This document shows, piece by piece, positions 23,914 to 33,275 of a DNA stretch of 64,000 nucleotides (position 1 is its first letter; every line of letters starts with the position of its first letter). The position numbers and the translations under genes are program-made. The notes below the pieces were generated by a model. The model saw only the letters and a program-made list of their open reading frames with translations. It ran no database searches and had not been told where the DNA came from. The stretch covers positions 124,001 through 188,000 of the forward strand of contig JBAZNU010000006.1 of assembly GCA_041649015.1 (NCBI GenBank). Direction: 5' to 3'. The DNA comes from Ignavibacteria bacterium (GTDB lineage: Bacteria; Bacteroidota; Ignavibacteria; Tepidaquicellales; Tepidaquicellaceae).

Positions 23914-25263
23914 ATGTATAAAATAACAACAGATAAGGACAAAATTCTAAAGAATAATCTGGAATACACATTAACATCATGGTCTAAACAAAAAGGACTT
24001 AAGCCGCTAAACATAAAAAGCGCAAAAGGAATATTCCTTTATGATTACGACGGTAAGAGAATCTTTGATTTTTCGTCTCAGCTAGTATGCGTAAACATCG
24101 GGCATGGTCATCCGAAAGTAGCGGAAGCAGTTGCTAAACAGATGAGCGAATTAAGTTATGTATATCCCGGAATGATAACAGCCGCACGAGGAGACCTTGG
24201 GAAAAAACTTGCGGAAATTTCACCGGGGAATATGAACAAGACTTTTTTCACGCTTGGCGGTGCAGAAGCAGTTGAGAATGCGATTAAACTTGCGAGAGTT
24301 TATACGGGAAGGCATAAGATAATTACATTTTATCAATCATATCATGGTGCAACATATGCGAGTGCTGCAGCAGGAGGAGATCCGAGAAGACACACAATAG
24401 ATTCGCAGCAGCCGCCTAATTTTGTACATATTGAAAACCCCTATTTTTACAGATGCCCATGGAACAGCAAAACCCCTGAGGAATGTGCGGATAATGCAAT
24501 AAGTCACTTGGTAAGAGTAATACAGTACGAAGGACCTCAAAACATAGCAGCAATAATGCTTGAGGGGGAATCGGGTTCTTCGGGATGCATAAAATATCCA
24601 AAGGGATACTGGAAAAGAGTAAAAGAGATTGCGGATAAATATGGAATTCTGACGATTGCTGACGAGGTTATGAGCGGATTCGGGAGAACGGGAAAATGGT
24701 TTGGAATTAATCATCATGATGTTGTACCCGATATAATGCCGATAGCTAAAGGATTAACATCTGCATACATACCATTAGGCGGAATTATTGTGAGAGATGA
24801 GATTGCAAAAGCATTCGATGAAAAACCTCTTCCTTTAGGATTAACTTATTCTGCTCATGCCGTTGCTTGCGCTGCGGCAAATGCAGTACTTGATGTGTAT
24901 GAAGAAGAAAATCTTATAGAGAATGCAGCTAAAATGGGAAAATACATTGAGGATAAAGTTGAAGAAATGAAGAAAGTACATCCTTGCATAGGAGATTTCA
25001 GAAACACGGGGCTGCTTGGTTGTCTTGAACTTGTGAAGAACAGAGAAACGAAAGAACCTATGGCAAGATGGAACGCTCCCGCGGCGGAAATGGAAATAAT
25101 GAATAAAGTTATGGGTAAAATTGCCGAGCAAGGAATGTACACGATGGGAAGATGGAATTTAATTTTCATCGCTCCCCCGCTTTGTATTACTAAAGAGGAA
25201 GCGGATGAAGGAATGGAGATAATTTCGAAAGCGCTATCGGTGGCGGATGAATACTGTTATTAG
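23914..25263 (+). CDS. Class III (omega) aminotransferase, probably beta-alanine:2-oxoacid transaminase
   Basis: A PLP enzyme of 449 aa. Motifs: FFTLGGAEAVENAIKLAR, YQSYHGATYASAAAGGD, the PLP-ring-binding Asp250 in TIADEVMSGFGRTG and the Schiff-base Lys279 in MPIAKGLTSAYIPLGG. It follows mmsA by 23 nt. Family members transaminate omega-amino acids. Its place between mmsA and pyrimidine ring-opening genes implies that it converts beta-alanine (from uracil) and 3-aminoisobutyrate (from thymine) to the semialdehydes. The amino acceptor, pyruvate or 2-oxoglutarate, cannot be told from sequence. Confidence 0.9.
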   Translation: MYKITTDKDKILKNNLEYTLTSWSKQKGLKPLNIKSAKGIFLYDYDGKRIFDFSSQLVCVNIGHGHPKVAEAVAKQMSELSYVYPGMITAARGDLGKKLAEISPGNMNKTFFTLGGAEAVENAIKLARVYTGRHKIITFYQSYHGATYASAAAGGDPRRHTIDSQQPPNFVHIENPYFYRCPWNSKTPEECADNAISHLVRVIQYEGPQNIAAIMLEGESGSSGCIKYPKGYWKRVKEIADKYGILTIADEVMSGFGRTGKWFGINHHDVVPDIMPIAKGLTSAYIPLGGIIVRDEIAKAFDEKPLPLGLTYSAHAVACAAANAVLDVYEEENLIENAAKMGKYIEDKVEEMKKVHPCIGDFRNTGLLGCLELVKNRETKEPMARWNAPAAEMEIMNKVMGKIAEQGMYTMGRWNLIFIAPPLCITKEEADEGMEIISKALSVADEYCY

Positions 25264-25354
25264 TTGATAGTTGTCATTTGATAGTTGTTATAAAGAGCAA
25301 GAGATTTTTCTTTAGAGGGATTAGGGGAATAAAAAGAAAAACAATTTGAAATTT

Positions 25355-26839
25355 ATGAAGGCTGAGAAAAACAATGTAAATGAAGCAGAGCTTATTTCAT
25401 CGCTATTCAGCGAGGACTTAGCTGCTATACCTGAATCGAAAAGAACGTGGAATACATGGAATTACACTGCTCTTTGGATAAGCATGAGTTTATGTATTCC
25501 AACATATATGCTTGCGAGTTCACTGATTGAAGGAGGAATGAACTGGTGGCAGGCGATATTAACAATCTTTGCAGGAAACACAATTGTACTTTTACCGATG
25601 ATATTAAACGGTCACGCAGGAGCAAAGTACGGGATACCTTTCCCTGTTCTTGCAAGGGCAAGTTTCGGAGTGAAAGGAGCAAACATTCCGGCCATATTAA
25701 GAGCAATAGTTGCATGCGGATGGTTTGGAATACAGGCATGGATAGGCGGATTTTCAATTTACGAAGCAATACGGGTATGGGTACCATCATTTGAAAATCT
25801 GCCGCAAATATTTCCAGCATTTCTGGGATTAAAGACAGCTCCTGCTATTTCTTTCTTTTTATTCTGGCTTTTAAACATGTACGTTGTGCATCTTGGTGTT
25901 GACAGCATTAAGAAACTTTTAGTATTTAAAGCATTTTTTCTGCCAGCGGCAGCAGTAGCATTATTATTCTGGGCTGTTTATGCGGGCAATGGATTAGGAC
26001 CAATACTTTCGCAGCCGTCCAAATTCAATACAACGGCTGAATTTTTTAAGTTCTTCTTTCCTGCACTAACGGGTATGGTCGGTTTCTGGGCAACGCTTTC
26101 GCTTAACATACCGGATTTTACGCGATATGCAAAGAGCCAGCGAGCACAGGTGACAGGACAAATACTTGGTTTGCCTCCTTCGATGACTTTGTTTTCATTC
26201 GTAGGAGTAGTTGTCACTTCAGCAACGTTGATAATATACGGACAGACAATATGGGATCCGGTAGTCCTTGCAGCGAAATTTGAGAATAAAATACTTGTTA
26301 GTATTGCGATGGTTTGCATTGCAATCTCCACATTAGCAACAAACATTGCGGCAAACATAGTAAGTCCCGCAAATGATTTTGCAAATTTAGCACCATCGAA
26401 AATTAATTTTAGAAAAGGCGGGTATATAACGGGTATAATCGGGATATTAATACTCCCCTGGAAACTAATAGAAGACCCGAGCGGGTATATATTCAAATGG
26501 CTGATAGCATATTCAAGTCTGCTTGGTCCGATAGGCGGAATAATGATATCAGATTATTTTCTTGTAAGAAAGAAAAAACTTTTAGTAGATGACTTGTATA
26601 AACTAAAAGGGATTTACAGTTATCAAAACGGTTTTAACAGGAATGCAATAATTGCTATGATAGCGGGTATAATACCCAATGCACCGGGATTTTTTACAAC
26701 GATAGATGTTATAAATATAAATAGATTTCCATTATGGATTTCTGATATTTATCATTACGCATGGTTCGTAGGATTCTTTGTCTCATTTGTAGTTTATTAT
26801 TTACTTGAAAGAAAACAAATAAAATTAAATAAAATATAA
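25355..26839 (+). CDS. NCS1-family nucleobase permease (uracil/hydantoin type)
   Basis: The integral membrane protein has about 12 hydrophobic helices and belongs to the nucleobase-cation-symport-1 family: NYTALWISMSLCIPTYMLAS in helix 1, FPVLARASFGVKGANIPAIL, CGWFGIQAWIGG in helix 3, LNIPDFTRYAKSQ in the central loop, and PIGGIMISDYFLVRKKKL. It would import uracil, thymine or hydantoins for the enzymes encoded around it. An in-frame TTG at 25346 would add MKF; the ATG at 25355 (MKAEKNNVNE) is the more natural start. The gene ends 3 nt before the dihydropyrimidinase ATG. Substrate is inferred from context. Confidence 0.9.
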   Translation: MKAEKNNVNEAELISSLFSEDLAAIPESKRTWNTWNYTALWISMSLCIPTYMLASSLIEGGMNWWQAILTIFAGNTIVLLPMILNGHAGAKYGIPFPVLARASFGVKGANIPAILRAIVACGWFGIQAWIGGFSIYEAIRVWVPSFENLPQIFPAFLGLKTAPAISFFLFWLLNMYVVHLGVDSIKKLLVFKAFFLPAAAVALLFWAVYAGNGLGPILSQPSKFNTTAEFFKFFFPALTGMVGFWATLSLNIPDFTRYAKSQRAQVTGQILGLPPSMTLFSFVGVVVTSATLIIYGQTIWDPVVLAAKFENKILVSIAMVCIAISTLATNIAANIVSPANDFANLAPSKINFRKGGYITGIIGILILPWKLIEDPSGYIFKWLIAYSSLLGPIGGIMISDYFLVRKKKLLVDDLYKLKGIYSYQNGFNRNAIIAMIAGIIPNAPGFFTTIDVININRFPLWISDIYHYAWFVGFFVSFVVYYLLERKQIKLNKI

Positions 26840-26842
26840 ATA

Positions 26843-28228
26843 ATGTCAATTCTAATTAAAAACGGAAGAATAATAACAGCATCGGCTGATTATACGGCTG
26901 ATATATATATAGCAGGAGAGAAAATTTCTCAAATCGGAGAAAATCTCAACATAAAAGCAGATGAAGTAATAGATGCAGGAGAAAAGCTTGTAATGCCGGG
27001 AGGCATTGATCCACATGTACATCTTGATATGCCGTTTATGGGAACATTCTCATCTGATAATTACGAAACAGGAACGCTTGCCGCACTTCACGGCGGGACA
27101 ACAACCGTAATTGATTTCATACTGCAAAAGCAGGGGAACTCGTTAAAATCGGCATACGATGAATGGACGGGAAGAGCTAACGGCAATGCTTACGGTGATT
27201 ATTCTTTTCATATGGCTGTTACTGACTTTAATGAGGAAACGCAGAAAGAAATTTCATATTTTATTAATGAACTCGGCATAACTTCATTTAAGACATTTAT
27301 GGCATACAAAGGATCTTTAATGATAGATGACAGACAGATGGTAGGGCTTATGAATGAAGTAAAAAAGCACGGAGGTATAGTAACTGTTCATGCAACAAAC
27401 GGTGATATGATAGATTATCTTGTAGCAAAACATAAATCAGAAGGAAAGCTCACCCCACTTTACCACTATCTTTCTCAACCTGAAATAACAGAAGCTGAAG
27501 CGACGGGCAGGTTTGCAGATATGGCATTTAATACCGGAGTTCCCGGGTACATAGTACACATGACATGCGAGGGTTCGCTTAATGCAGTAAGACGTGCACA
27601 GCGTAGAAACCAAAAAGTATATGCTGAAACATGTATTCAATATTTACTGCTCGATGCATCATTGTATGAAAAAAACTTTGAAGGTGCGAAATGGGTAATG
27701 AGTCCCCCTTTGAGGGAGAAAAAGGACCAAGAGTCTTTGTGGGGAGGAATAGAACAGGGTATTGTACAGATAGTAGCTACCGACCACTGTCCGTTCAACT
27801 GGGAACAGAAATTAATGGGCAAGGATGATTTCTCAAAAATTCCGAACGGTCACCCTGCAATAGAAAACAGGATGGAGCTTTTGTTTAGTGAAGGAGTTAA
27901 CAAAGGAAAGATATCACTCAATAAATATGTAGAAGTTACATCGACCAATTCCGCAAAAATATTCGGTATGTTTCCGAGGAAGGGAACTATCGGAATTGGA
28001 GCAGATGCTGATTTAATAATTTTTGACCCAGATGAAGAGCATACATTATCAGTAAAAAATCATCACATGAACGTTGATTATTCGGGTTATGAAGGATGGA
28101 AGCTTAAGGGCAAATGCAAACAAACGATACTAAGGGGTAAAGTTGCCGTTGATGATGGAAAGGTAAGAATTCAGAAGGGATATGGGCAGTATATAAAGAG
28201 GGATAAGCACGCTGCATTTAATATTTGA
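26843..28228 (+). CDS. Dihydropyrimidinase
   Basis: It opens dihydrouracil or dihydrothymine to the N-carbamoyl-beta-amino acid. The 461-aa cyclic amidohydrolase has the binuclear metal site residues in order: His58 and His60 in GGIDPHVHLDMPF, the Lys150 to be carboxylated in TSFKTFMAYKG, His183 in VTVHATNGD, His239 in YIVHMTCEGS and Asp314 in VATDHCPFNW. This pattern is that of hydantoinase/dihydropyrimidinase rather than dihydroorotase or allantoinase. It is the ring-opening step of the operon. A 248-nt repeat-containing gap separates it from the next gene. Confidence 0.94.
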   Translation: MSILIKNGRIITASADYTADIYIAGEKISQIGENLNIKADEVIDAGEKLVMPGGIDPHVHLDMPFMGTFSSDNYETGTLAALHGGTTTVIDFILQKQGNSLKSAYDEWTGRANGNAYGDYSFHMAVTDFNEETQKEISYFINELGITSFKTFMAYKGSLMIDDRQMVGLMNEVKKHGGIVTVHATNGDMIDYLVAKHKSEGKLTPLYHYLSQPEITEAEATGRFADMAFNTGVPGYIVHMTCEGSLNAVRRAQRRNQKVYAETCIQYLLLDASLYEKNFEGAKWVMSPPLREKKDQESLWGGIEQGIVQIVATDHCPFNWEQKLMGKDDFSKIPNGHPAIENRMELLFSEGVNKGKISLNKYVEVTSTNSAKIFGMFPRKGTIGIGADADLIIFDPDEEHTLSVKNHHMNVDYSGYEGWKLKGKCKQTILRGKVAVDDGKVRIQKGYGQYIKRDKHAAFNI

Positions 28229-28476
28229 TTGCTGTTAGCCAAAATTCAATAGAAGGGATTAAAAAAGAACAAACTTAGGGTTTGTGTTCAAACAATAAAT
28301 TTTCACCACAAAGACACTAAGAACCCGGCGATGCCGATTGCAACAAACATAATAGAGAAATCAAAGGATAGTGATTTTAACGCAGAGGCCGCAGAGAAGA
28401 GCAAAGATCGCAAAGAGAACATAGATAGAAAAATAAATTATAAAAGAAATAATTTAAAAATTTAAATTTTAGAATT
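28229..28476 (+). repeat. Repeat-bearing gap inside the pyrimidine operon
   Basis: The gap contains CACCACAAAGACACTAAGAACCCGG (about 28303-28327) and TTTAACGCAGAGGCCGCAG with AGAAGAGCAAAGATCGCAAAG (28378-28417), which belong to the same family as the array at 11.8-13.1 kb. It interrupts an otherwise tightly packed gene series. No coding frame of note. Confidence 0.7.
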
Positions 28477-29343
28477 ATGGCAAGAAAAATAAAATCAGGG
28501 TTAATTCAGATGTCACTATCGATGACGGAAGGCGAAGGGACAATTGAGCAAATTAAAGAAACAATGATTCAAAAACATATTCCGTTCATTGAAGAAGCGG
28601 GGAAAAAAGGAGTTCAGGTATTATGTTTGCAGGAGATATTTAACACCCCTTATTTCTGCCCTGGACAGGATAAATCATGGTACGAATCTGCAGAACCAAT
28701 GCCCGGACCTACGGTTATCCGAATGCAGGAATATTCTAAGAAGTATGATATGGTAATTATTGTACCAGTGTACGAGAAAGAACAACCGGGCGTTTTATAC
28801 AACACTGCAGCAGTCATAGATGCAGACGGGACAATACTCGGCAAATACAGGAAAAATCACATACCTCATACATCGGGTTTTTGGGAAAAGTTTTTCTTCC
28901 GTCCGGGAAATCTTGGATATCCGGTATTTCAGACAAAGTACTGCAAAGTTGGAGTTTATATATGCTATGACAGACATTTTCCCGAAGGTGCAAGAATATT
29001 GGGATTAAACGGTGCTGAAATAGTTTACAATCCATCGGCAACGGTAACAGGATTATCACAGTACTTATGGAAACTTGAACAGCCGGCACATGCAGCGGCA
29101 AACGGTTATTTCATGGGCTGCATTAACAGAGTCGGAACGGAAAAGCCATGGAACATAGGAAAGTTTTACGGCTCGTCATACTTCGTTGACCCAAGAGGAC
29201 AAATATTTGCGCAAGCATCGGAAGATAATGATGAACTATTGATTGCTGAATTTGACCTTGACATGATTGATGAAGTAAGAGCAACATGGCAATTTTTCAG
29301 AGACAGAAGACCTGAATCTTATAATAAAATAACGGAGTTATAA
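28477..29343 (+). CDS. Beta-ureidopropionase (N-carbamoyl-beta-alanine amidohydrolase)
   Basis: A nitrilase-superfamily enzyme of 288 aa that splits N-carbamoyl-beta-alanine to beta-alanine, CO2 and ammonia. The catalytic triad is visible: Glu53 in LCLQEIFNTPYF, Lys126 in LGKYRKNHIPH and Cys163 in YICYDRHFPEGAR. The CQE-like start and the ending FQFFRDRRPESY-like WQFFRDRRPESYNKI are typical of the beta-ureidopropionase branch. N-carbamoylputrescine amidase is the closest alternative, but context decides. The stop overlaps the next ATG by 1 nt (TAATG). Confidence 0.92.
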   Translation: MARKIKSGLIQMSLSMTEGEGTIEQIKETMIQKHIPFIEEAGKKGVQVLCLQEIFNTPYFCPGQDKSWYESAEPMPGPTVIRMQEYSKKYDMVIIVPVYEKEQPGVLYNTAAVIDADGTILGKYRKNHIPHTSGFWEKFFFRPGNLGYPVFQTKYCKVGVYICYDRHFPEGARILGLNGAEIVYNPSATVTGLSQYLWKLEQPAHAAANGYFMGCINRVGTEKPWNIGKFYGSSYFVDPRGQIFAQASEDNDELLIAEFDLDMIDEVRATWQFFRDRRPESYNKITEL

Positions 29344-30680
29344 TGGCAGAATTCAAACGTCCTAAAAATGACAGGGAATTTGAGATAAATTTTTCTCCGA
29401 TAAACAAATTAATGAATAAAACTGAAGCTCTTCTTGAAAGTTCAAGATGTTTGTTTTGTTATGATGCTCCCTGTACAAAAGCGTGTCCGACACATATTGA
29501 CATACCACTTTTTATTAGACAGATAAACAGCGGAAATGTAAAGGGAGCAGCCAAGACCATCTATGCATCAAATTACATGGGGAACCTTTGCGGTAAAGTT
29601 TGTCCTGTTGAAGTACTTTGCGAAGGTTCTTGTGTTTATGTAAACCAAGGCGTAAGAGCTATCGAGATAGGTCGTCTTCAGAATTTTGCAACTAACAAAG
29701 TTATTTCAGAGAAAATTGAAATATTTACAGAGGGAGAAAAGGTTAATAAAAAGGTAGCAATTATCGGCGGAGGTCCTGCGGGAATATCCTGCGCAAGTGA
29801 ACTTCGTTCGGCAGGCATAAATGCGGATATTTACGAGGGCAGAAAAATGGCAACAGGTCTTGCTCTTCACGGTATTGCACCTTATAAAATAGCAAACGAA
29901 GATGTACTTGAAGAATTGAATTATATACAAAGGCAATTTAACTTTAATATATTCTACAACAGGTATATAAAAAGCAAAGATGAAATAGCAAAACTTGAGA
30001 AAGAATACGATTTTATATTTCTCGGGATTGGAAATTCAAACACATCTGCTTTAAACATTCCGGGAGAGGATAAGAAAAACGTATTCGGGGCGGTCGAAAT
30101 TGTAGAAGAGCTACGATTGAAAAAAAGTAATGCTGTATATGGGAATAAAGTCATAGTATTCGGCGGAGGGAATACTGCAATGGATGCAGCGTCAGAATCA
30201 GCAAGAATGGGAGCCGAGAAAGTTACACTTGCTTACAGAAGGTCGAGAAAAGATATGGGTGCATATGAGTTTGAATACGACCTTGCTAAAAGTGTCGGTG
30301 TAAAAGCATACTTCAACATAGCACCAGTTGAAATCCTCGGTGATGACAAAGTAACAGGAGTAAGATTTATAAAGACAGAAACAAAGGGCGGAAAGCTAAA
30401 GACAATAAAAGGAAGTGAATTTACGGAAGAATGCGATATGGTAATAAAAGCAACTGGACAATCAAGACATTTTGAATTGTATCAGAATATTGACAATCTG
30501 GAAGTTGATGATTTTGGAAAGATAGTTGTTGATAAGAATTTTCGCACGACCAATCCAAAATATTATGCAGCAGGCGACGCTGTAAACGGCGGTAAAGAAG
30601 TAGTAAACTCAGTTGCTGAAGGGAAACAGGCAGCAAAAAGTATGATTACGATTTTATTAAATATCAAAAAGAGAAATTAA
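29343..30680 (+). CDS. preT: NAD(P)H-dependent dihydropyrimidine dehydrogenase, PreT-type subunit
   Basis: The 445-aa flavoprotein passes electrons from NAD(P)H to the PreA subunit. The N-terminal iron-sulfur domain has two cysteine groups, CLFCYDAPCTKACP (36-49) and LCGKVCPVEVLCEGSC (83-97). The FAD site is VAIIGGGPAGISCASE (about 138-153), and the NAD(P)H site is VIVFGGGNTAMDAASE (about 270-285) followed by the RRSRKDM motif. The architecture equals the N-terminal half of eukaryotic dihydropyrimidine dehydrogenase and GltD-like proteins. It sits 5 nt before preA. The GltD family is an alternative by sequence alone; the neighbour makes PreT clear. Confidence 0.94.
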   Translation: MAEFKRPKNDREFEINFSPINKLMNKTEALLESSRCLFCYDAPCTKACPTHIDIPLFIRQINSGNVKGAAKTIYASNYMGNLCGKVCPVEVLCEGSCVYVNQGVRAIEIGRLQNFATNKVISEKIEIFTEGEKVNKKVAIIGGGPAGISCASELRSAGINADIYEGRKMATGLALHGIAPYKIANEDVLEELNYIQRQFNFNIFYNRYIKSKDEIAKLEKEYDFIFLGIGNSNTSALNIPGEDKKNVFGAVEIVEELRLKKSNAVYGNKVIVFGGGNTAMDAASESARMGAEKVTLAYRRSRKDMGAYEFEYDLAKSVGVKAYFNIAPVEILGDDKVTGVRFIKTETKGGKLKTIKGSEFTEECDMVIKATGQSRHFELYQNIDNLEVDDFGKIVVDKNFRTTNPKYYAAGDAVNGGKEVVNSVAEGKQAAKSMITILLNIKKRN

Positions 30681-30685
30681 TAAAT

Positions 30686-32032
30686 ATGAAGTCATCTAGG
30701 AATAAATTAGAAAGTAATTTAGCAGGTATAAAATCCCCGAATCCATTCTGGCTTGCGTCAGCACCACCAACAAATTCGGGATATCAGATTATGAAAGCAT
30801 TTGATGCAGGATGGGGAGGGGCAGTATGGAAGACAATGGGGGTACCAGTTGTTAACACTTCGAGCCGATACGGAGGCGTTACATATAAAGGAAATAGAAT
30901 GTCTGGATTCAATAACATTGAACTAATTTCTGACAGACCGCTTAAAGATAATCTAAGGGAAATTGAAGAGGTAAAGAAATATTTCCCAAACCATGCTTTA
31001 GTTGGTTCCTTGATGGTTCAATCAAGAGAGGAATGGCATCAAATCGTGAAGGATGTTGAGAATGCAGGCGTTGACGGGATTGAGCTGAATTTCGGCTGCC
31101 CTCATGGTATGTGCGAGAGAGGAATGGGCTCGGCTGTAGGGCAGGATCCTAAAGTACTTGAGCTGATTACTTCTTGGGTAATGGAAGTAGCGAAGGTTCC
31201 TGTTATAGTAAAACTATCGCCGAATGTTTCGCATATACAAGACCCTGCAATAGCTGCAAAACTCGGAGGAGCGAATGCAGTATCCCTAATCAACACAATT
31301 CAAAGCATAATAGGCGTTGACATAGATAATTTTGTTCCCTACCCTACCGTTGATGGGAAGAGCACAAACGGAGGTTATTGCGGACCAGCAGTAAAACCGA
31401 TAGCGTTGAATATGGTAAAGAATGTTGCAAAGATTCCTGATTACAATCTACCGATTTCAGGAATAGGCGGAATAGAAAACTGGAGGGATGCAGTCGAATT
31501 TATTCTAATGGGAGCTACTAACGTACAAGTATGCACAGCAGTTATGCATTACGGATTCGGGATAATAAGAGAGATGGTTTCAGGACTTGAACAGTATATG
31601 TCTGACAAAGGATTCAATTCAATAGAGGAGATGGTAGGACTTGCACTTCCAAACGTAAAGAAGTGGGAAGATTTAAACCTGAAATACAAGATTGTTGCTG
31701 AAATTAACGACAAGAAATGCATCAGCTGTCAACTGTGTTACATTGCGTGTGAAGACGGAGCACATCAAGCGATAAAACTGCCCGAAAACGGAGACAGCAG
31801 AATTCCTCAGATAATTGAAGATAACTGCGTTGGCTGCAATCTATGTTCGCTTGTATGTCCGGTTGAAGGTTGTATTTCAATGGTTCGCAGAGACTCCGGC
31901 GATGAATTCCTTACATGGCAAGAAAGAACTGAGAAGGGTGACATACCGATAACTTTCAATGATTCCAAAGCAGGGAGCATGGGTCACCACGTACCGGAAC
32001 CCGTTAAGGCGATTGAGTACAGGTTAAAATAG
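30686..32032 (+). CDS. preA: Dihydropyrimidine dehydrogenase, PreA-type catalytic subunit
   Basis: The 448-aa subunit reduces uracil or thymine at an FMN site. The DHOD-like TIM barrel has SPNPFWLASAPPTN-like KSPNPFWLASAPPTNSG, GIELNFGCPHGMCERGMGSA and the loop TNGGYCGPAVKPIAL. The C-terminal ferredoxin domain has two 4Fe-4S motifs, CISCQLCYIACEDGA and CVGCNLCSLVCPVEGC. It forms a complex with PreT; the direction in the cell is set by the other catabolic genes here. It closes the seven-gene pyrimidine operon that starts at 22427. Confidence 0.95.
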   Translation: MKSSRNKLESNLAGIKSPNPFWLASAPPTNSGYQIMKAFDAGWGGAVWKTMGVPVVNTSSRYGGVTYKGNRMSGFNNIELISDRPLKDNLREIEEVKKYFPNHALVGSLMVQSREEWHQIVKDVENAGVDGIELNFGCPHGMCERGMGSAVGQDPKVLELITSWVMEVAKVPVIVKLSPNVSHIQDPAIAAKLGGANAVSLINTIQSIIGVDIDNFVPYPTVDGKSTNGGYCGPAVKPIALNMVKNVAKIPDYNLPISGIGGIENWRDAVEFILMGATNVQVCTAVMHYGFGIIREMVSGLEQYMSDKGFNSIEEMVGLALPNVKKWEDLNLKYKIVAEINDKKCISCQLCYIACEDGAHQAIKLPENGDSRIPQIIEDNCVGCNLCSLVCPVEGCISMVRRDSGDEFLTWQERTEKGDIPITFNDSKAGSMGHHVPEPVKAIEYRLK

Positions 32033-32035
32033 AGA

Positions 32036-33121
32036 TTATATTTTCCCTCGCAAATATTGCTTTGGATAATCAATTTCAGTATTTAAAGCTTTTGCTGCAT
32101 GCAACACCCAGTAAGGGTTTCGCAGCATTTCTCTGCCGAGCAGAACAATATCTGCATCTTTATTACTGATAATGTTATCTGCCTGATTGAAATTTGTAAT
32201 CAATCCTACGGCTCCTGTCATTATGTCCGCTTCATTTCTTATTTTTGAAGCAAAAGGGACCTGATAGCCCGGGGCTAAAGGAATTTTTGCACCACTAATA
32301 TTTCCTCCGCTTGAACAATCAATTAAATCAACGCCGCTATCTTTAAGTTTTTTTGCCAGCCGAATAGAATCATCAACGTTCCATCCTTTATCAACCCATT
32401 CAGTACAAGACAATCTTGCAAAAAGCGGCAATGAATCGGGAATAACATCCCTGACAACTTTAACGATATCAATGGCAAGCTTGCAACGATTCTCAAAACT
32501 TCCACCGTATTCATCATTTCTAAGATTTGTAAGCGGAGATAAAAATTCATTTACCAGATATCCGTGAGCAAAATGAAACTCTATTAATTTATAGCCCGCT
32601 AATACTGCTCTTTGTGCAGCATGCTTAAAATCAATAATAACTTTCTTAATATCTTCTTTATTCATTTCAGCAGGAACGGAATACTTATCCGAAAAAGGTA
32701 ATGCTGAAGGAGCGTAAGTTTTCCAGCCGAATTCCTCTTGTGATAAGGAACGAGACTCATCCCAACCGAGGGTTGCAGAAGCCTTTCTTCCTGCGTGTGC
32801 GAGCTGAATTCCCGGGACACAGTTTTGAGAGATTATAAAATTTGTCAGTTTCTTAAAAACATAGGTTTGTTCATCATTCCAAATACCAAGGTCGCCAAGT
32901 GAGATTCTGCCTTCGGGACAAACAGATGTGGCCTCCTGCACTATCAACCCCGCACCGCCAACTGCCCGAGCACCATAGTGTGCCATATGCCATTGTGAAG
33001 GAAAACCTTCTACGCCTGAATACTGGCACATAGGCGAAACAGCAATCCTGTTTTTAATTACAACATCACGAATCTTTAAGGGAGAAAAAAGTAAGCTCAT
33101 ATTATTATTTGATTCATTCAA
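32036..33121 (-). CDS. NADH:flavin oxidoreductase, Old Yellow Enzyme family (YqjM-like)
   Basis: The 361-aa FMN protein of the OYE family reduces activated C=C bonds of unknown physiological substrates. It has LFSPLKIRDVVIKNRIAVSP at the start, MCQYSGVEG with the YqjM-type Cys, GLIVQEATSV, QLAHAGRKA, LIEFHFAHGYLVNEFLSPL (His-x-x-His variant HFAHGYL) and LLGREMLRNPYW at the end. It converges on preA with a 4-nt gap and is not part of the pyrimidine operon. Confidence 0.92.
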   Translation of the reverse strand: MNESNNNMSLLFSPLKIRDVVIKNRIAVSPMCQYSGVEGFPSQWHMAHYGARAVGGAGLIVQEATSVCPEGRISLGDLGIWNDEQTYVFKKLTNFIISQNCVPGIQLAHAGRKASATLGWDESRSLSQEEFGWKTYAPSALPFSDKYSVPAEMNKEDIKKVIIDFKHAAQRAVLAGYKLIEFHFAHGYLVNEFLSPLTNLRNDEYGGSFENRCKLAIDIVKVVRDVIPDSLPLFARLSCTEWVDKGWNVDDSIRLAKKLKDSGVDLIDCSSGGNISGAKIPLAPGYQVPFASKIRNEADIMTGAVGLITNFNQADNIISNKDADIVLLGREMLRNPYWVLHAAKALNTEIDYPKQYLRGKI

Positions 33122-33234
33122 AAATCATTAATAATAGTTAAATATAAAAGTTATTATCGTAAGGATAATTTTAAGAATGCTTTGCCGGAAATGGAAAAAG
33201 AAAAATTTGCTGATGAATTTAATATAAATTAAAT

Positions 33235-33267
33235 GTTTGCAATCAGGAACGATTCCTGACTGCAAAC
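33235..33267 (-). terminator. Hairpin after the diheme cytochrome gene
   Basis: GTTTGCAATCAGGAA pairs with TTCCTGACTGCAAAC around CGA with a single mismatch. On the minus strand ATTTAATTTATATT follows. It lies just beyond the stop at 33276. Confidence 0.72.
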
Positions 33268-33275
33268 ACAGAATA

